Source of the DNA: Roseateles_B sp041906185
GTDB taxonomy: Bacteria > Pseudomonadota > Gammaproteobacteria > Burkholderiales > Burkholderiaceae_C
DNA: 64,000 bases
Direction: 5' to 3'
Assembly (NCBI GenBank): GCA_041906185.1
Contig: JAYRJQ010000015.1
Span: forward strand, 84,675 to 148,674
A program made the position numbers and the translations under genes. Under the pieces are notes generated by a model. It did no database searches, was not told the DNA's origin, and worked only from the letters and a program-made list of their open reading frames with translations. Of the stretch, positions 51,384 to 60,286 are shown one piece after another (position 1 is the first letter of the stretch; each line of letters starts with the position of its first letter).

Positions 51384-53663
51384 TCAGGCGTTCACCGTGT
51401 GGGCGTTCGGATTGGGCAGGGTCATGGGCTCGGCCTCTTCGGCGTCGACCCGGCGCGCCTGCGCCTCGTAGAGCCGCCAGTAGGCGCCCTTCTTCTCCAT
51501 CAGCTCGTCGTGCGGGCCGACCTCGACGATCTGCCCGCGGTCCATCACCACGAGGCGGTCGGCCTTGCGCAGCGTGGACAGGCGGTGGGCGATGGCGATG
51601 GTGGTGCGGCCCTTCACGAGGTTGTCGAGCGCCTTCTGGATCTCCTTCTCGGTCTCGGTGTCCACCGCGGAGGTGGCCTCGTCGAGGATCAGCAGGCGCG
51701 GGTTGATCAGCAGGGCGCGGGCGATGGAGATGCGCTGACGCTCGCCCCCGGACAGGCCCTGGCCGCGCTCGCCCACGAGGCTGTCATAGCCATGGGGCAG
51801 GCGCAGGATGAACTCGTGCGCATGGGCGGCGCGGGCCGCGGCGACGATCTCCTCGCGGCTGGCGTCCGGCTTGCCGTAGGCGATGTTCTCGGCGATGGTG
51901 CCGAAGAAGAGGAAGGGCTCCTGCAGCACGAGGCCGATGTGGCGGCGGTAGTCGGCCACGGTGACGCGGCGCAGGTCGGTGCCGTCGATGCGGATCGAGC
52001 CCTCGGTGACGTCGTAGAAGCGGCAGATCAGGTTGACCAGCGTGCTCTTGCCCGAGCCCGAGTGGCCCACGAGCCCGATCATCTCGCCCGGCTGGATGTC
52101 CAGCGACAGGCCGCGGATCACCGCGCGGTTGCCGTAGCGGAAGCCGATGTCCTGGATCTGCAGGCCGCCGGTCACCCCGTCGAGCTTCACCGGATTGGCC
52201 GGGTCGGGCACGTTGGACTGGTGATCGAGGATGTCGAAGATCCGCTTCGCGCCGGCCGCCGCCTTCTGGGTGACGGAGACGATGCGGCTCATGGAGTCCA
52301 TGCGGCCGTAGAAGCGGCCGATGTAGGCCAGGAAGGAAGTCAGGACGCCGACGGTGATGTCGCCGTCCGAGACGAGGTAGATGCCGAAGGCCCAGACGAC
52401 CAGCAGGCCGATCTCGGTCAGCAGCGAGACCGTGGGGGTGAACAGGCTCCAGGTCTTGTTCAGGCGGTCGTTGACCTTGAGGTTGTTGTCATTGGCCTCC
52501 TTGAAGCGCCGGGCCTCGCGGCGTTCCTGGGCGAAGGCCTTCACCACGCGGATGCCGGGGATGGTGTCCGCCAGCACGCTGGTGACCTCGCCCCAGACGC
52601 GGTCGATCTTCTCGAAGCCCGTGCGCAGGCGGTCGCGCACCAGGTGGATCATCCAGGCGATGAAGGGCAGCGGCAGCAGCGTGGCCAGGGCGAGCCAGGG
52701 GCTGATGGACACCATCATCACGGTGATCATGGTGAGCATCAGGACGTCGGTGATGAAGTCCAGCGCGTGCAGGGAGAGGAAGACGCTGATGCGGTCGGTC
52801 TCGGAGCCGATGCGGGACATCAGGTCCCCGGTGCGCTTGTTGCCGAAGTACTCGAGCGAGAGCGACAGCAGGTGCTCGAAGGTGGCGGTGCGCATGTCCG
52901 CGGCGATGCGCTCGGACACGAGGGCGAGGATGTAGGTCTTGGCCCAGCCCAGCAGCCAGGACACGACGCCGGCACCGAGCAGGCCGCCGAGGTAGTAGGC
53001 CACCAGCCACGGGTCGATCTTCTGGCCCTGCTGGAAGGGGATGAGCACCTCGTCCATCAGCGGGCGGTAGAGGTAGGGGCCCACCAGCGTCGCGGCCGTG
53101 GCGCCCAGCATCAGCAGGAAGCCGAGCAGCAGCTGGCCCTGGTAGGGCCGCGCGAAGCGGGCCAGACGCAGCAGCACCCAGGTGGACGGCGGCGTGTGCA
53201 GCTCGCGCTCGCAGGTCGGGCATTCCTCGCTTTCCGGGGGCAGCGGGGCCTTGCAGCTGGGGCAGAAGCCCAGGTCCTCCGCCTCGGCGCGGGGGCCGTC
53301 GTCCCGGCGCTCGAAGGCCTCCTGGAAGCGCTGGGCCTGCAGGTTGATCGCCAGGGTGAAGCGCCAGAAGGCGAGGCGGGTGCTGCCATCGACCAGTTCC
53401 AGGCAGCCGACGCCGGCGTGGTCGCTCAGGCGCAGCTCCAGCCCCGGGCGCAGGGGCCACTCGGACCACCGGCGGGTGCCGGCGTCGAAGGCCAGCAGGC
53501 GCTGGCGGGTGAGGGCCAGCAGGCCCTGGCCGAAGCGCAGTTGGCCGTCGAGGTCAACCTCCAGGCTGGCCAGCACGTTCTCGTCCTTCAAGAGACGCGA
53601 AGTCAGAGTCGCCCATTCGGGATGCTTGGCGGACGCGTCGTCCACAGGATGGTGATGCTGCAT
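51384..53663 (-). CDS. Cyanophycin-associated ABC transporter (fused permease-ATPase)
   Basis: 759 residues. N-terminal soluble domain of about 150 residues with a zinc ribbon CPSCKAPLPPESEECPTC just before the membrane part; then a six-helix ABC exporter domain (LLGFLLMLGATAATLVGPYLYRPLMDEVL onward) and the nucleotide-binding domain: Walker A GHSGSGKST, signature LSGGERQR, Walker B LLILDEATSAVD, His in IAHRLST. Half-transporters of this type dimerise. Association with cyanophycin genes is known, but the substrate is not; a role in moving Arg/Asp, dipeptides or a signal is speculation. The start at 53663 has a weak ribosome site. Confidence 0.9.
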   Translation of the reverse strand: MQHHHPVDDASAKHPEWATLTSRLLKDENVLASLEVDLDGQLRFGQGLLALTRQRLLAFDAGTRRWSEWPLRPGLELRLSDHAGVGCLELVDGSTRLAFWRFTLAINLQAQRFQEAFERRDDGPRAEAEDLGFCPSCKAPLPPESEECPTCERELHTPPSTWVLLRLARFARPYQGQLLLGFLLMLGATAATLVGPYLYRPLMDEVLIPFQQGQKIDPWLVAYYLGGLLGAGVVSWLLGWAKTYILALVSERIAADMRTATFEHLLSLSLEYFGNKRTGDLMSRIGSETDRISVFLSLHALDFITDVLMLTMITVMMVSISPWLALATLLPLPFIAWMIHLVRDRLRTGFEKIDRVWGEVTSVLADTIPGIRVVKAFAQERREARRFKEANDNNLKVNDRLNKTWSLFTPTVSLLTEIGLLVVWAFGIYLVSDGDITVGVLTSFLAYIGRFYGRMDSMSRIVSVTQKAAAGAKRIFDILDHQSNVPDPANPVKLDGVTGGLQIQDIGFRYGNRAVIRGLSLDIQPGEMIGLVGHSGSGKSTLVNLICRFYDVTEGSIRIDGTDLRRVTVADYRRHIGLVLQEPFLFFGTIAENIAYGKPDASREEIVAAARAAHAHEFILRLPHGYDSLVGERGQGLSGGERQRISIARALLINPRLLILDEATSAVDTETEKEIQKALDNLVKGRTTIAIAHRLSTLRKADRLVVMDRGQIVEVGPHDELMEKKGAYWRLYEAQARRVDAEEAEPMTLPNPNAHTVNA

Positions 53664-53887
53664 TGTTCTTTCGTTCTGAACGGCCCGGGCGCTGACGCCG
53701 GCAACCGCGCGATTTTCGCGCATCCTGCAACGTTCCCGGCGCCCGATCGATGACAAGCGAGCACGTCCTCACTCACCTGACGGACAAACCCGCCCCAAAC
53801 TGAGAGCAAAATGGCGCCTTGGCCGCCAGACGCCCCTCCCGGCTTCCGGCCGGCCTTCCTCCCCCCGACCCGTCCACGCCCCGTCCC

Positions 53888-56065
53888 ATGAGCCGACACG
53901 ACGACATCCAGCTTTTGCGCGTCAACTACCTGCGTGGTCCCAATATGTGGACCTACCGCCCCGTCCTGGAGGTCTGGCTGGACCTGGGTCGGCTGGAGGA
54001 GTTCCCCTCCAGCAAGATCGAGGGCTTCAACGAGCGGCTCACGGCCGCCCTGCCCGCCCTGGTCGAGCACCACTGCGGCGTCGGCGAGCGCGGCGGCTTC
54101 CTGCAGCGCCTCACCGAGGGCACCTGGATGGGCCATGTGCTGGAGCACATCGTCATCGAGCTGCTCAACCTCTCCGGCATGCCCACCGGCTTCGGCCAGA
54201 CCCGCTCCACCTCGAAGACCGGCGTCTACCGCATGGTCTTCCGGGCCCGTGACGAGCAGGTCGCCCGCGCCGCCCTGGCCGAGGGTCACGCCCTGATCAT
54301 GGCCATGATCAACGGTGACGCCTTCGACGTGAAGGCCGCCGTGGACCGCATCCGCGACAAGGTCGACGACTGCTACCTGGGGCCCTCCACCGCCGCCATC
54401 GTGGCCGCCGCGACGGACCGCCGCATCCCCCACATCCGCCTGAACGACGGCAACCTCGTGCAGCTGGGCCACGGCGCCCGCCAGCGCCGCATCTGGACGG
54501 CCGAGACCGACATGACCAGCGCGATCGCCGAAGGCATCGCGCGGGACAAGGACCTCACCAAGAGCCTGCTCAAGAGCGTGGGCGTGCCCGTGCCGGCCGG
54601 CACGGCGGTCAAGACCGCCGCCGAGGCCTGGGAGGCCGCCCAGGACATCGGCCTGCCGGTGGTGGTCAAGCCCTCCGACGGCAACCACGGCCGGGGCGTG
54701 ACCCTGGACCTGCGCCACGAGGCGGACGTCGCGGCCGCTTTCGAGCTGGCCGACAAGGAAGGCTCCGAAGTCCTGGTGGAAAGCTACATCCCCGGCAACG
54801 AGCACCGCCTGCTGGTGGTGGGTGGCCAGGTGGTCGCCGCCGCCCGTGGCGACGAAGCCTGGATCACCGGCGACGGCCAGCACACCGTCACGCAGCTGGT
54901 CGACCTGCAGATCAACACCGACCCGCGTCGCGGCCTCACCGAGGACTTCCCGCTCAACCGCATCACCCTGGGCGAGGACCCCGTCGTGCTGCTGGACCTG
55001 CAGCGCCAGGGCGTGACGCCCGAGGCCGTGCCCGCGGCCGGCCAGCGCGTGCTGATCCAGCGCAACGGCAACGTCGCCATCGACTGCACGGCCCAGGTCC
55101 ACCCCGAGGTGGCGCATGCCGTCTCGCTGGCGGCCCGCACCATCGGCCTGGACATCGCCGGCGTCGACCTGGTGAGCACCGACATCGGCAAGCCCCTGTC
55201 CGAGACCGGCGGCGCCATCGTCGAGGTCAATGCAGGCCCCGGCCTGCTGATGCACCTGAAGCCCGCCGAAGGCATGCCCCAGCCCGTGGGCCAGGCCATC
55301 ATCGACCACCTCTTCGACGAGGGCGAGACCGGCCGCATCCCCGTGGTGGGCGTGCTCGCCTCGCAGGGCGGCAACCACATCACCCGCCTCGTGGCCTGGC
55401 TGCTGCACCTGAACGGCCGTCACGTCGGCCTGGCCTGCAGCGACGGTCTCTTCCTGGGCACGCGCCGCGTGGAGAAGCGCTCCAGCACCCGCTGGGACGC
55501 CGCCCACCGCCTGCTCATGAACCGCGTGGTGGATGCCGTCGTCGTGCAGAACGACGCCGCCTCCATCCTCAAGGACGGCCTGGCCTATGACCGCTGCCAG
55601 GTCGGCGTCGTGACCGACATGGCCGCCGGCGTGGACCTCAGCCACTTTGACACCCTGACCGAAGACCAGCGCTTCAAGGTGCTGCGCACGCAGATCGACG
55701 TGGTGCTGGGCGAAGGCGCCGCGGTGCTGAACGCCGACGAGCCGCGCCTCGTGGAGATGGCCGAGCTGAGCGACGGCGAGGTGGTGCTGTATGCCCGCGA
55801 CGAGGCCAGCGAGGCGCTGCAGGCGCATCGCGCCAAGGGCGGCCGCGCGGTCTTCCTGCAGGGCGGCACGGCCGTGCTGGCGCAGGGCGCGAGCGAGACC
55901 GTGGGTGCCAACATCGCCCAGCTGGTGCAGCGCTTCGCCAAGGCCGGCCAGGCCAGCGACGAGGCCACGCTGCTGGCTGCCGTCGCCACCGCCTGGGCCC
56001 TGAACATCTCGCCGGAGCTGATCTCCGCCGGCCTCGACACCTTCGTGCCGGAGCTGGCGCAGTAA
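53888..56065 (+). CDS. cphA': CphA'-type cyanophycin synthetase homologue with degenerate Mur domain
   Basis: 725 residues, against about 850-900 for a complete CphA. The N-terminal domain and the ATP-grasp domain are intact: VRGPNMW-like LRGPNMWTYRP, LGPSTAAIVAAA, LPVVVKPSDGNHGRGVTL, IVEVNAGPGLLMHL. In the C-terminal Mur-ligase-like part the P-loop that reads GTNGKT in the neighbouring cphA is replaced by ASQGGN (491-496), and the last ~130 residues are missing, so Arg addition by the Mur domain is unlikely. Such a second copy (CphA') is known beside cphA in Ralstonia, and cyanobacterial CphA2 with a lost Mur site polymerises beta-Asp-Arg dipeptides. The start ATG at 53888 begins MSRHDDIQLL. 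Confidence 0.88.
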   Translation: MSRHDDIQLLRVNYLRGPNMWTYRPVLEVWLDLGRLEEFPSSKIEGFNERLTAALPALVEHHCGVGERGGFLQRLTEGTWMGHVLEHIVIELLNLSGMPTGFGQTRSTSKTGVYRMVFRARDEQVARAALAEGHALIMAMINGDAFDVKAAVDRIRDKVDDCYLGPSTAAIVAAATDRRIPHIRLNDGNLVQLGHGARQRRIWTAETDMTSAIAEGIARDKDLTKSLLKSVGVPVPAGTAVKTAAEAWEAAQDIGLPVVVKPSDGNHGRGVTLDLRHEADVAAAFELADKEGSEVLVESYIPGNEHRLLVVGGQVVAAARGDEAWITGDGQHTVTQLVDLQINTDPRRGLTEDFPLNRITLGEDPVVLLDLQRQGVTPEAVPAAGQRVLIQRNGNVAIDCTAQVHPEVAHAVSLAARTIGLDIAGVDLVSTDIGKPLSETGGAIVEVNAGPGLLMHLKPAEGMPQPVGQAIIDHLFDEGETGRIPVVGVLASQGGNHITRLVAWLLHLNGRHVGLACSDGLFLGTRRVEKRSSTRWDAAHRLLMNRVVDAVVVQNDAASILKDGLAYDRCQVGVVTDMAAGVDLSHFDTLTEDQRFKVLRTQIDVVLGEGAAVLNADEPRLVEMAELSDGEVVLYARDEASEALQAHRAKGGRAVFLQGGTAVLAQGASETVGANIAQLVQRFAKAGQASDEATLLAAVATAWALNISPELISAGLDTFVPELAQ

Positions 56066-56121
56066 ACCCCGCGCTGCGCCGCCCCGTTCACTCCTGATAT
56101 TTCCCGAAAGACGACGCGAAC

Positions 56122-58683
56122 ATGGAAGTCTCTCGCATCCGCGCCCTCCGAGGTCCCAACATGTGGAGCCGCCATACCGCCATGGAAGCGGTGGTGCACT
56201 GCACGGACGCCGAACGCTCGATCAGCGGCCTCGCCGGCTTCGAAACCCGCCTGCGCGCCCTCTTCCCCGGCATCGGCGCGCTGCGCGCCGAGATGAGCCT
56301 GGCCCAGGTCCTGGAGCAGGCGGCGCTGGCGCTGCAGGCCCAGGCCGGCTGCCCGGTCACCTTCAGCCACACCCATGTCACCAACGAGCCCGGCACCTGC
56401 CAGGTGGTCGTCGAGTACAGCGAGGAAGACGTCGGCCGCATGGCCATGGATGACGCCACCCGCCTGATCCTCGCCGCCATGGGCGAAGGCACGTTCGACA
56501 TCGACGAATGCCAGAAGCGCCTGCGCGAGACGGACGAGGACGTGCGCCTCGGCCCCTCCACCGGCTCCATCGTGGACGCCGCCGTGAAGCGCGGCATCCC
56601 CTTCCGCCGCCTGACGCAGGGCAGCCTGGTGCAGTTCGGCTGGGGCGCCAAGCAGCGCCGCATCTGGGCTGCCGAGGTCGATGCCACCAGCGCCGTGAGC
56701 GAGTCCATCGCCCAGGACAAGGACCTGTGCAAGCAGCTGCTGCAGTCCGCCGGCGTGCCCGTGCCCATCGGTCGCCCGGTCGAGTCCGTCGATGACGCCT
56801 GGGAGGTCGCGCTGGAGATCGGCCTGCCGGTCGTGGTCAAGCCGCAGGACGGCAACCAGGGCAAGGGCGTGACCGTCAACGTCACCACCCGCGAGCAGCT
56901 GGAAGCCGCCTACAAGGCCGCCGACGAAATCGGCCACGTGATGGTCGAGAAGTTCCTGCCCGGCTCCGACTACCGCCTGCTGGTGGTGGGCGACAAGCTG
57001 GTGGCCGCCGCCCGCCGCGACCCGCCGCACGTCATCGGTGACGGCGTGCTGACCGTCAAGCAGCTCGTGGACAAGGTGAACGCCGACCCGCGCCGCGGCG
57101 ACGGCCATGCCACCTCGCTGACCAAGATCCGCTTCGACGACATCGCCGTCGCGCGCCTCACCCAGCAAGACCTGACCCCCGAGTCCGTGCCGGCCAAGGG
57201 CCAGCGCGTGATCCTGCGCAACAACGCCAACCTCAGCACCGGCGGCACCGCCACCGACGTGACGGATGACGTCCACCCCGACGTCGCCGCCCGCGCCATC
57301 GCGGCCGCGCAGGTCGTGGGCCTGCACGTCTGCGGCGTCGACGTCGTCGCCGAGAGCGTGCTGCGCCCGCTGGAGGAGATCAGCGGCGGCATCGTCGAGG
57401 TCAACGCCGCGCCCGGCCTGCGCATGCACCTCTCGCCCAGCTTCGGCAAGGGCCGCAACGTGGGCGAGGCCATCGTCAACCACCTCTACGGCCACGGCCA
57501 CAAGAGCGAGGACGGCCGCATCCCCGTGGTCGCCGTGACCGGCACCAACGGCAAGACCACCACGACCCGCCTGATCGCGCACATGTTCGCGACCTGCGGC
57601 CTGCGCGTGGGCATGACCAACACCGACGGCGTCTACGTCGACGGCCGCCAGATCGACAGCGGTGACTGCTCCGGCCCCAAGAGCGCCCGCAATGTGCTGA
57701 TGCATCCGGACGTCGAGGCCGCCGTGTTCGAGACCGCCCGCGGTGGCGTGCTGCGCGAGGGTCTGGGCTTCGACCGCTGCCAGGTCGCCGTGGTGACCAA
57801 CCTCGGCGAGGGCGACCACCTGGGCATGAACTTCCTCAACACCGTCGAGGAACTGGCCCTGGTGAAGCGCGTGATCGTGCAGAACGTGGCCCCGAGCGGC
57901 TACGCGGTGCTGAACGCCTCCGACCCCGTCGTGGCCAACATGGCCGGCGTCTGCCCCGGTCAGGTGATCTTCTTCACCGCCGACCGTCACCATGCCCTGA
58001 TGGCCGCGCACCGCGCCCAGGGCAAGCGCTGCGTCTTCATCGACGGCGACCAGCTCGTGGCCGCGCAAGGCGCCTGGCGCGAGAGCATCCCCCTGCGTGA
58101 CATCCCCTTCACGCGCGGCGGCATGATCCCCTTCCAGGTCGAGAACGCCATGGCCTCCGTGGCCGCCGCCTGGGGCGTCGGGCTCGACTGGGACACCATC
58201 CGCCGCGGCCTCGCCAGCTTCAACAGCGACAGCGACAACGTCCCCGGCCGCTTCAACGTGATGGACTACCGCGGCGCCACCGTGATCGCCGACTACGGCC
58301 ACAACGGCGACGCCATGCGCGCCCTCGTGGCGGCCGTGGAGGCCCTGCCCGCCAAGCGCCGCTCGGTGGTCATCTCCGGTGCCGGCGACCGTCGCGACGA
58401 GGACATCCGCATCCAGACGCAGATCCTCGGCGCTGCCTTCGACGACGCCCTGCTTTTCCAGGACGCCTGCCAGCGTGGCCGCGAGGACGGCGAGGTGCTG
58501 AAGCTCCTGCGCCAGGGTCTCGAAGGCGCCACGCGGACCTCGCACATCGAGGAGATCCGCGGCGAGTTCGTCGCCATCGACCGCGCCCTGGAGCGCCTGC
58601 AACCGGGCGACCTGTGCCTGGTGCTGGTGGACCAGGTGGAAGAGGCGCTGGCGCACCTGGCGCAGCGGATCAGCCAGGGCTGA
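56122..58683 (+). CDS. cphA: Cyanophycin synthetase
   Basis: 853 residues, complete. Builds multi-L-arginyl-poly-L-aspartate, a nitrogen reserve, from Asp, Arg and ATP without ribosomes. N domain (1-160); ATP-grasp domain for Asp addition (LPVVVKPQDGNQGKGVTVN; IVEVNAAPGLRMHLSP); Mur-ligase-like domain for Arg addition with P-loop GTNGKTTTT (474-482), FETARGGVLREGLGFDRC and VPGRFNVMDYRGATVIADYGHN. All key loops are present. It follows cphA' by 56 bp, so both are probably one transcript, ended by a clear terminator. No cyanophycinase (cphB) lies in the window. Confidence 0.97.
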   Translation: MEVSRIRALRGPNMWSRHTAMEAVVHCTDAERSISGLAGFETRLRALFPGIGALRAEMSLAQVLEQAALALQAQAGCPVTFSHTHVTNEPGTCQVVVEYSEEDVGRMAMDDATRLILAAMGEGTFDIDECQKRLRETDEDVRLGPSTGSIVDAAVKRGIPFRRLTQGSLVQFGWGAKQRRIWAAEVDATSAVSESIAQDKDLCKQLLQSAGVPVPIGRPVESVDDAWEVALEIGLPVVVKPQDGNQGKGVTVNVTTREQLEAAYKAADEIGHVMVEKFLPGSDYRLLVVGDKLVAAARRDPPHVIGDGVLTVKQLVDKVNADPRRGDGHATSLTKIRFDDIAVARLTQQDLTPESVPAKGQRVILRNNANLSTGGTATDVTDDVHPDVAARAIAAAQVVGLHVCGVDVVAESVLRPLEEISGGIVEVNAAPGLRMHLSPSFGKGRNVGEAIVNHLYGHGHKSEDGRIPVVAVTGTNGKTTTTRLIAHMFATCGLRVGMTNTDGVYVDGRQIDSGDCSGPKSARNVLMHPDVEAAVFETARGGVLREGLGFDRCQVAVVTNLGEGDHLGMNFLNTVEELALVKRVIVQNVAPSGYAVLNASDPVVANMAGVCPGQVIFFTADRHHALMAAHRAQGKRCVFIDGDQLVAAQGAWRESIPLRDIPFTRGGMIPFQVENAMASVAAAWGVGLDWDTIRRGLASFNSDSDNVPGRFNVMDYRGATVIADYGHNGDAMRALVAAVEALPAKRRSVVISGAGDRRDEDIRIQTQILGAAFDDALLFQDACQRGREDGEVLKLLRQGLEGATRTSHIEEIRGEFVAIDRALERLQPGDLCLVLVDQVEEALAHLAQRISQG

Positions 58684-58684
58684 T

Positions 58685-58698
58685 CAAGACCTGACCCC
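58685..58698 (+). repeat. CAAGACCTGACCCC motif after cphA
   Basis: Exact 14-mer two bases after the cphA stop codon, followed by GCTGCAAG. Identical 14-mers occur at 10734-10747 (reverse) and 57166-57179 (inside cphA), near copies at 29728 and 37539. See the corresponding finding. Confidence 0.55.
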
Positions 58699-58705
58699 GC
58701 TGCAA

Positions 58706-58738
58706 GCCCTGGTGCGCTACGGCCGCCAGGGCATTTTT
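58706..58738 (+). terminator. Terminator of the cphA'-cphA operon
   Basis: GCCCTGG (58706-58712) pairs with CCAGGGC (58726-58732), extended inward by GCG/CGC across a one-base bulge; a T-run 58734-58738 follows. It starts 22 bp after the cphA stop. Confidence 0.87.
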
Positions 58739-58772
58739 CTGCCCGTCGCGGCGGGTATGGCCGCAGCCGGCG

Positions 58773-59285
58773 TCAGCGACCGTCGAACTCGCAACCCGCC
58801 GTGCGGCCCGGGGACGTGAGGCAGCCCGCAGGCTGGGAGGGCATCAGCAGCTCGCTCGCAGGCGGGCACACCCGCGGCTCCCCGCGCGTCAGCAGGCCGC
58901 CCCGGTAGCGGCAGGCGAGCAGCCCCTGCATGAGCGGGTCGGTCGTCCAGAGGCGCACCGGCTCGCCCTGCACGATCTCGACCAGCCAGACGAGCCGGTC
59001 CGGCAGCCCGGCCGCCTGCGAGAAGACGGTCTGGCAGCCGGTGTAGCGGGTGGACATGTCTCCGCGACGGGGATAGACCCGCACGACCACGCCGTGCCCG
59101 CCGGTCTCGCCCGCCTCGTCGGGGGCCTGTGTGAGCGCGCAGTTCGGGCCGACGGGCCGAGAGCGCGCCAGCGCCTCGAGGGCCGCCCGCTGCGCCGCCA
59201 CGTCCGCCGACTCCGCCGCACGGACGCCACTGACGGCGACCGCCAGCACGGCCACGACGAGCACGGCGCCGGCCTGGCGGTTCAT
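58773..59285 (-). CDS. Small exported Cys-rich protein of unknown family
   Basis: 170 residues with a signal peptide (1-23, VVAVLAVAVSGVRAAES). The mature protein has seven Cys (PNCALT, TGCQTVF, LLACRYR, RVCPPAS, AGCLTS, AGCEFDG), as expected for a periplasmic disulphide-bonded protein. It includes VVVRVYPRRGDMSTRYTGCQTVF and VWLVEIVQGEPVRLWTTDP. I do not recognise the family. Its ATG overlaps the upstream TGA (59282-59285), so it is translated with the acetyltransferase-like gene as the last member of a minus-strand cluster. Confidence 0.65.
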   Translation of the reverse strand: MNRQAGAVLVVAVLAVAVSGVRAAESADVAAQRAALEALARSRPVGPNCALTQAPDEAGETGGHGVVVRVYPRRGDMSTRYTGCQTVFSQAAGLPDRLVWLVEIVQGEPVRLWTTDPLMQGLLACRYRGGLLTRGEPRVCPPASELLMPSQPAGCLTSPGRTAGCEFDGR

Positions 59286-59827
59286 GACGATGCTCCGTTG
59301 CACCCGGCGGTCCCGGGTGCCGCCGTCGCGAGCGCCGCCCAGTCCTGCCACGTCTGCACCCGCCCGGGGAAGGCCACGGCGCGCCACGGCCAGGCGTCGC
59401 GCAGCCAGTCCGCCAGCGTCGCCTGGACCTGCACCTCATCCAGCGGCGCCGCGTGCTCGGCCAGCCAGAAGAAGGCCTGCGCCTGGAATCGGTCCCGGCG
59501 GGCGTCCACGGCCAGCCTCGACTTGATGGGCTTCAGGTAGACGCAACCCAGATAGTGCGCGCCGCAGGGGCTCCGCATCGCGTAGGCAAAGGCCACGCGG
59601 CGGCGGAACTCGTCCTCATGCCGCGTGAGGTCCGCGAGGTTCTCCTCGAAGCGCAGTGCCTCGTCCGGCCACCCGTTGTCCGGCCCGAAGACATGGCGGA
59701 TGCGCGCGGCGCTGCGGCACACGGCCTCGTAGTCGGCCTGGGCATGGGCCGGAGCCAGCACCTCGAGATGAAAGGCGGGTGTCTCCAGATGGCGGGGGAC
59801 GGCAAAGTCGGGCGGAATGAAGCTCAT
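59282..59827 (-). CDS. GNAT-like acetyltransferase family protein
   Basis: 181 residues. The pattern FIPPDFAVPRHLETPAFHLEVLAPAHAQADYEAVCRSAARIRHVFGPDNGWP with LADLTRHEDEFRRRVAFAYAMRSPCGAHYLGCVYLKP resembles GNAT-type proteins of about 180 residues found in many bacteria; the strand YLGCVYLKP corresponds to beta-4 and the C-terminal half (AFFWLAE) to the rest of the fold. The acetyl-CoA loop is not sharply conserved, so activity is uncertain. It is coupled to the downstream secreted-protein gene by an ATGA overlap and starts 11 bp after the upstream membrane-protein gene. Confidence 0.6.
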   Translation of the reverse strand: MSFIPPDFAVPRHLETPAFHLEVLAPAHAQADYEAVCRSAARIRHVFGPDNGWPDEALRFEENLADLTRHEDEFRRRVAFAYAMRSPCGAHYLGCVYLKPIKSRLAVDARRDRFQAQAFFWLAEHAAPLDEVQVQATLADWLRDAWPWRAVAFPGRVQTWQDWAALATAAPGTAGCNGASS

Positions 59828-59838
59828 GGACGCGTACT

Positions 59839-60258
59839 CTATGTGCAATGGCAGGGGCTTGCCTCGGCCGCGCGCTCCACCGTGCACCGCCCGAGCAGCC
59901 GCGTGCGGCGCACCACGACGGCCTGCCCCGGCTGCAGCCAGGGCGCCCTCGCCGCCTCGCAGGCGGCCATGTCCCCGGCCGTGCAGCACAGCGGGTAGGC
60001 CACCTCCACGGCATCGCCGTCCAGGGCCTCCAGATGATGGACCGTCGTGGCGACCCGCCCGGCAGGCAGCAGCGCATCGGCCGCCGCCACGAGCAGGCCC
60101 AGCGCCAACAAGGCCGACCCGCGCTGGATCAGCGTCCGCACGACGCCCCGCCAGGCGCCGCCACTCGTGGCCGCACGGCGCCAGAGCAGCAGGGCCAGCA
60201 CGCCCGCCACGGCGGCGAGCAGCCCCGTGAGCACCTGCGCCACGTGCAGCGCCGGCAT
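59839..60258 (-). CDS. Small membrane protein of unknown family
   Basis: 139 residues. Two hydrophobic helices (about 6-27, VLTGLLAAVAGVLALLLWRR, and 48-66, ALLALGLLVAAADALLPAG) are followed by a soluble C-terminal part of about 70 residues with five Cys (PLCCTAGDMAACEAA; GRCTVERAAEASPCHCT). I do not recognise it. It stands 28 bp downstream of the phosphatase gene on the same strand. Confidence 0.6.
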   Translation of the reverse strand: MPALHVAQVLTGLLAAVAGVLALLLWRRAATSGGAWRGVVRTLIQRGSALLALGLLVAAADALLPAGRVATTVHHLEALDGDAVEVAYPLCCTAGDMAACEAARAPWLQPGQAVVVRRTRLLGRCTVERAAEASPCHCT

Positions 60259-60286
60259 CAGGCGGGCCTCTGCAGCCGCGACGCGC

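Noticed and set aside
57166..57179. Copy of the CAAGACCTGACCCC element inside cphA
   Set aside because: The bases encode QQDLTP within a conserved stretch of the protein, so coincidence is the simpler explanation for this copy.
55585..58656. Antisense open frame of about 1,020 codons opposite cphA
   Set aside because: Shadow of the conserved cphA coding sequence; no domain, His/Val/Gly/Asp-biased peptide.
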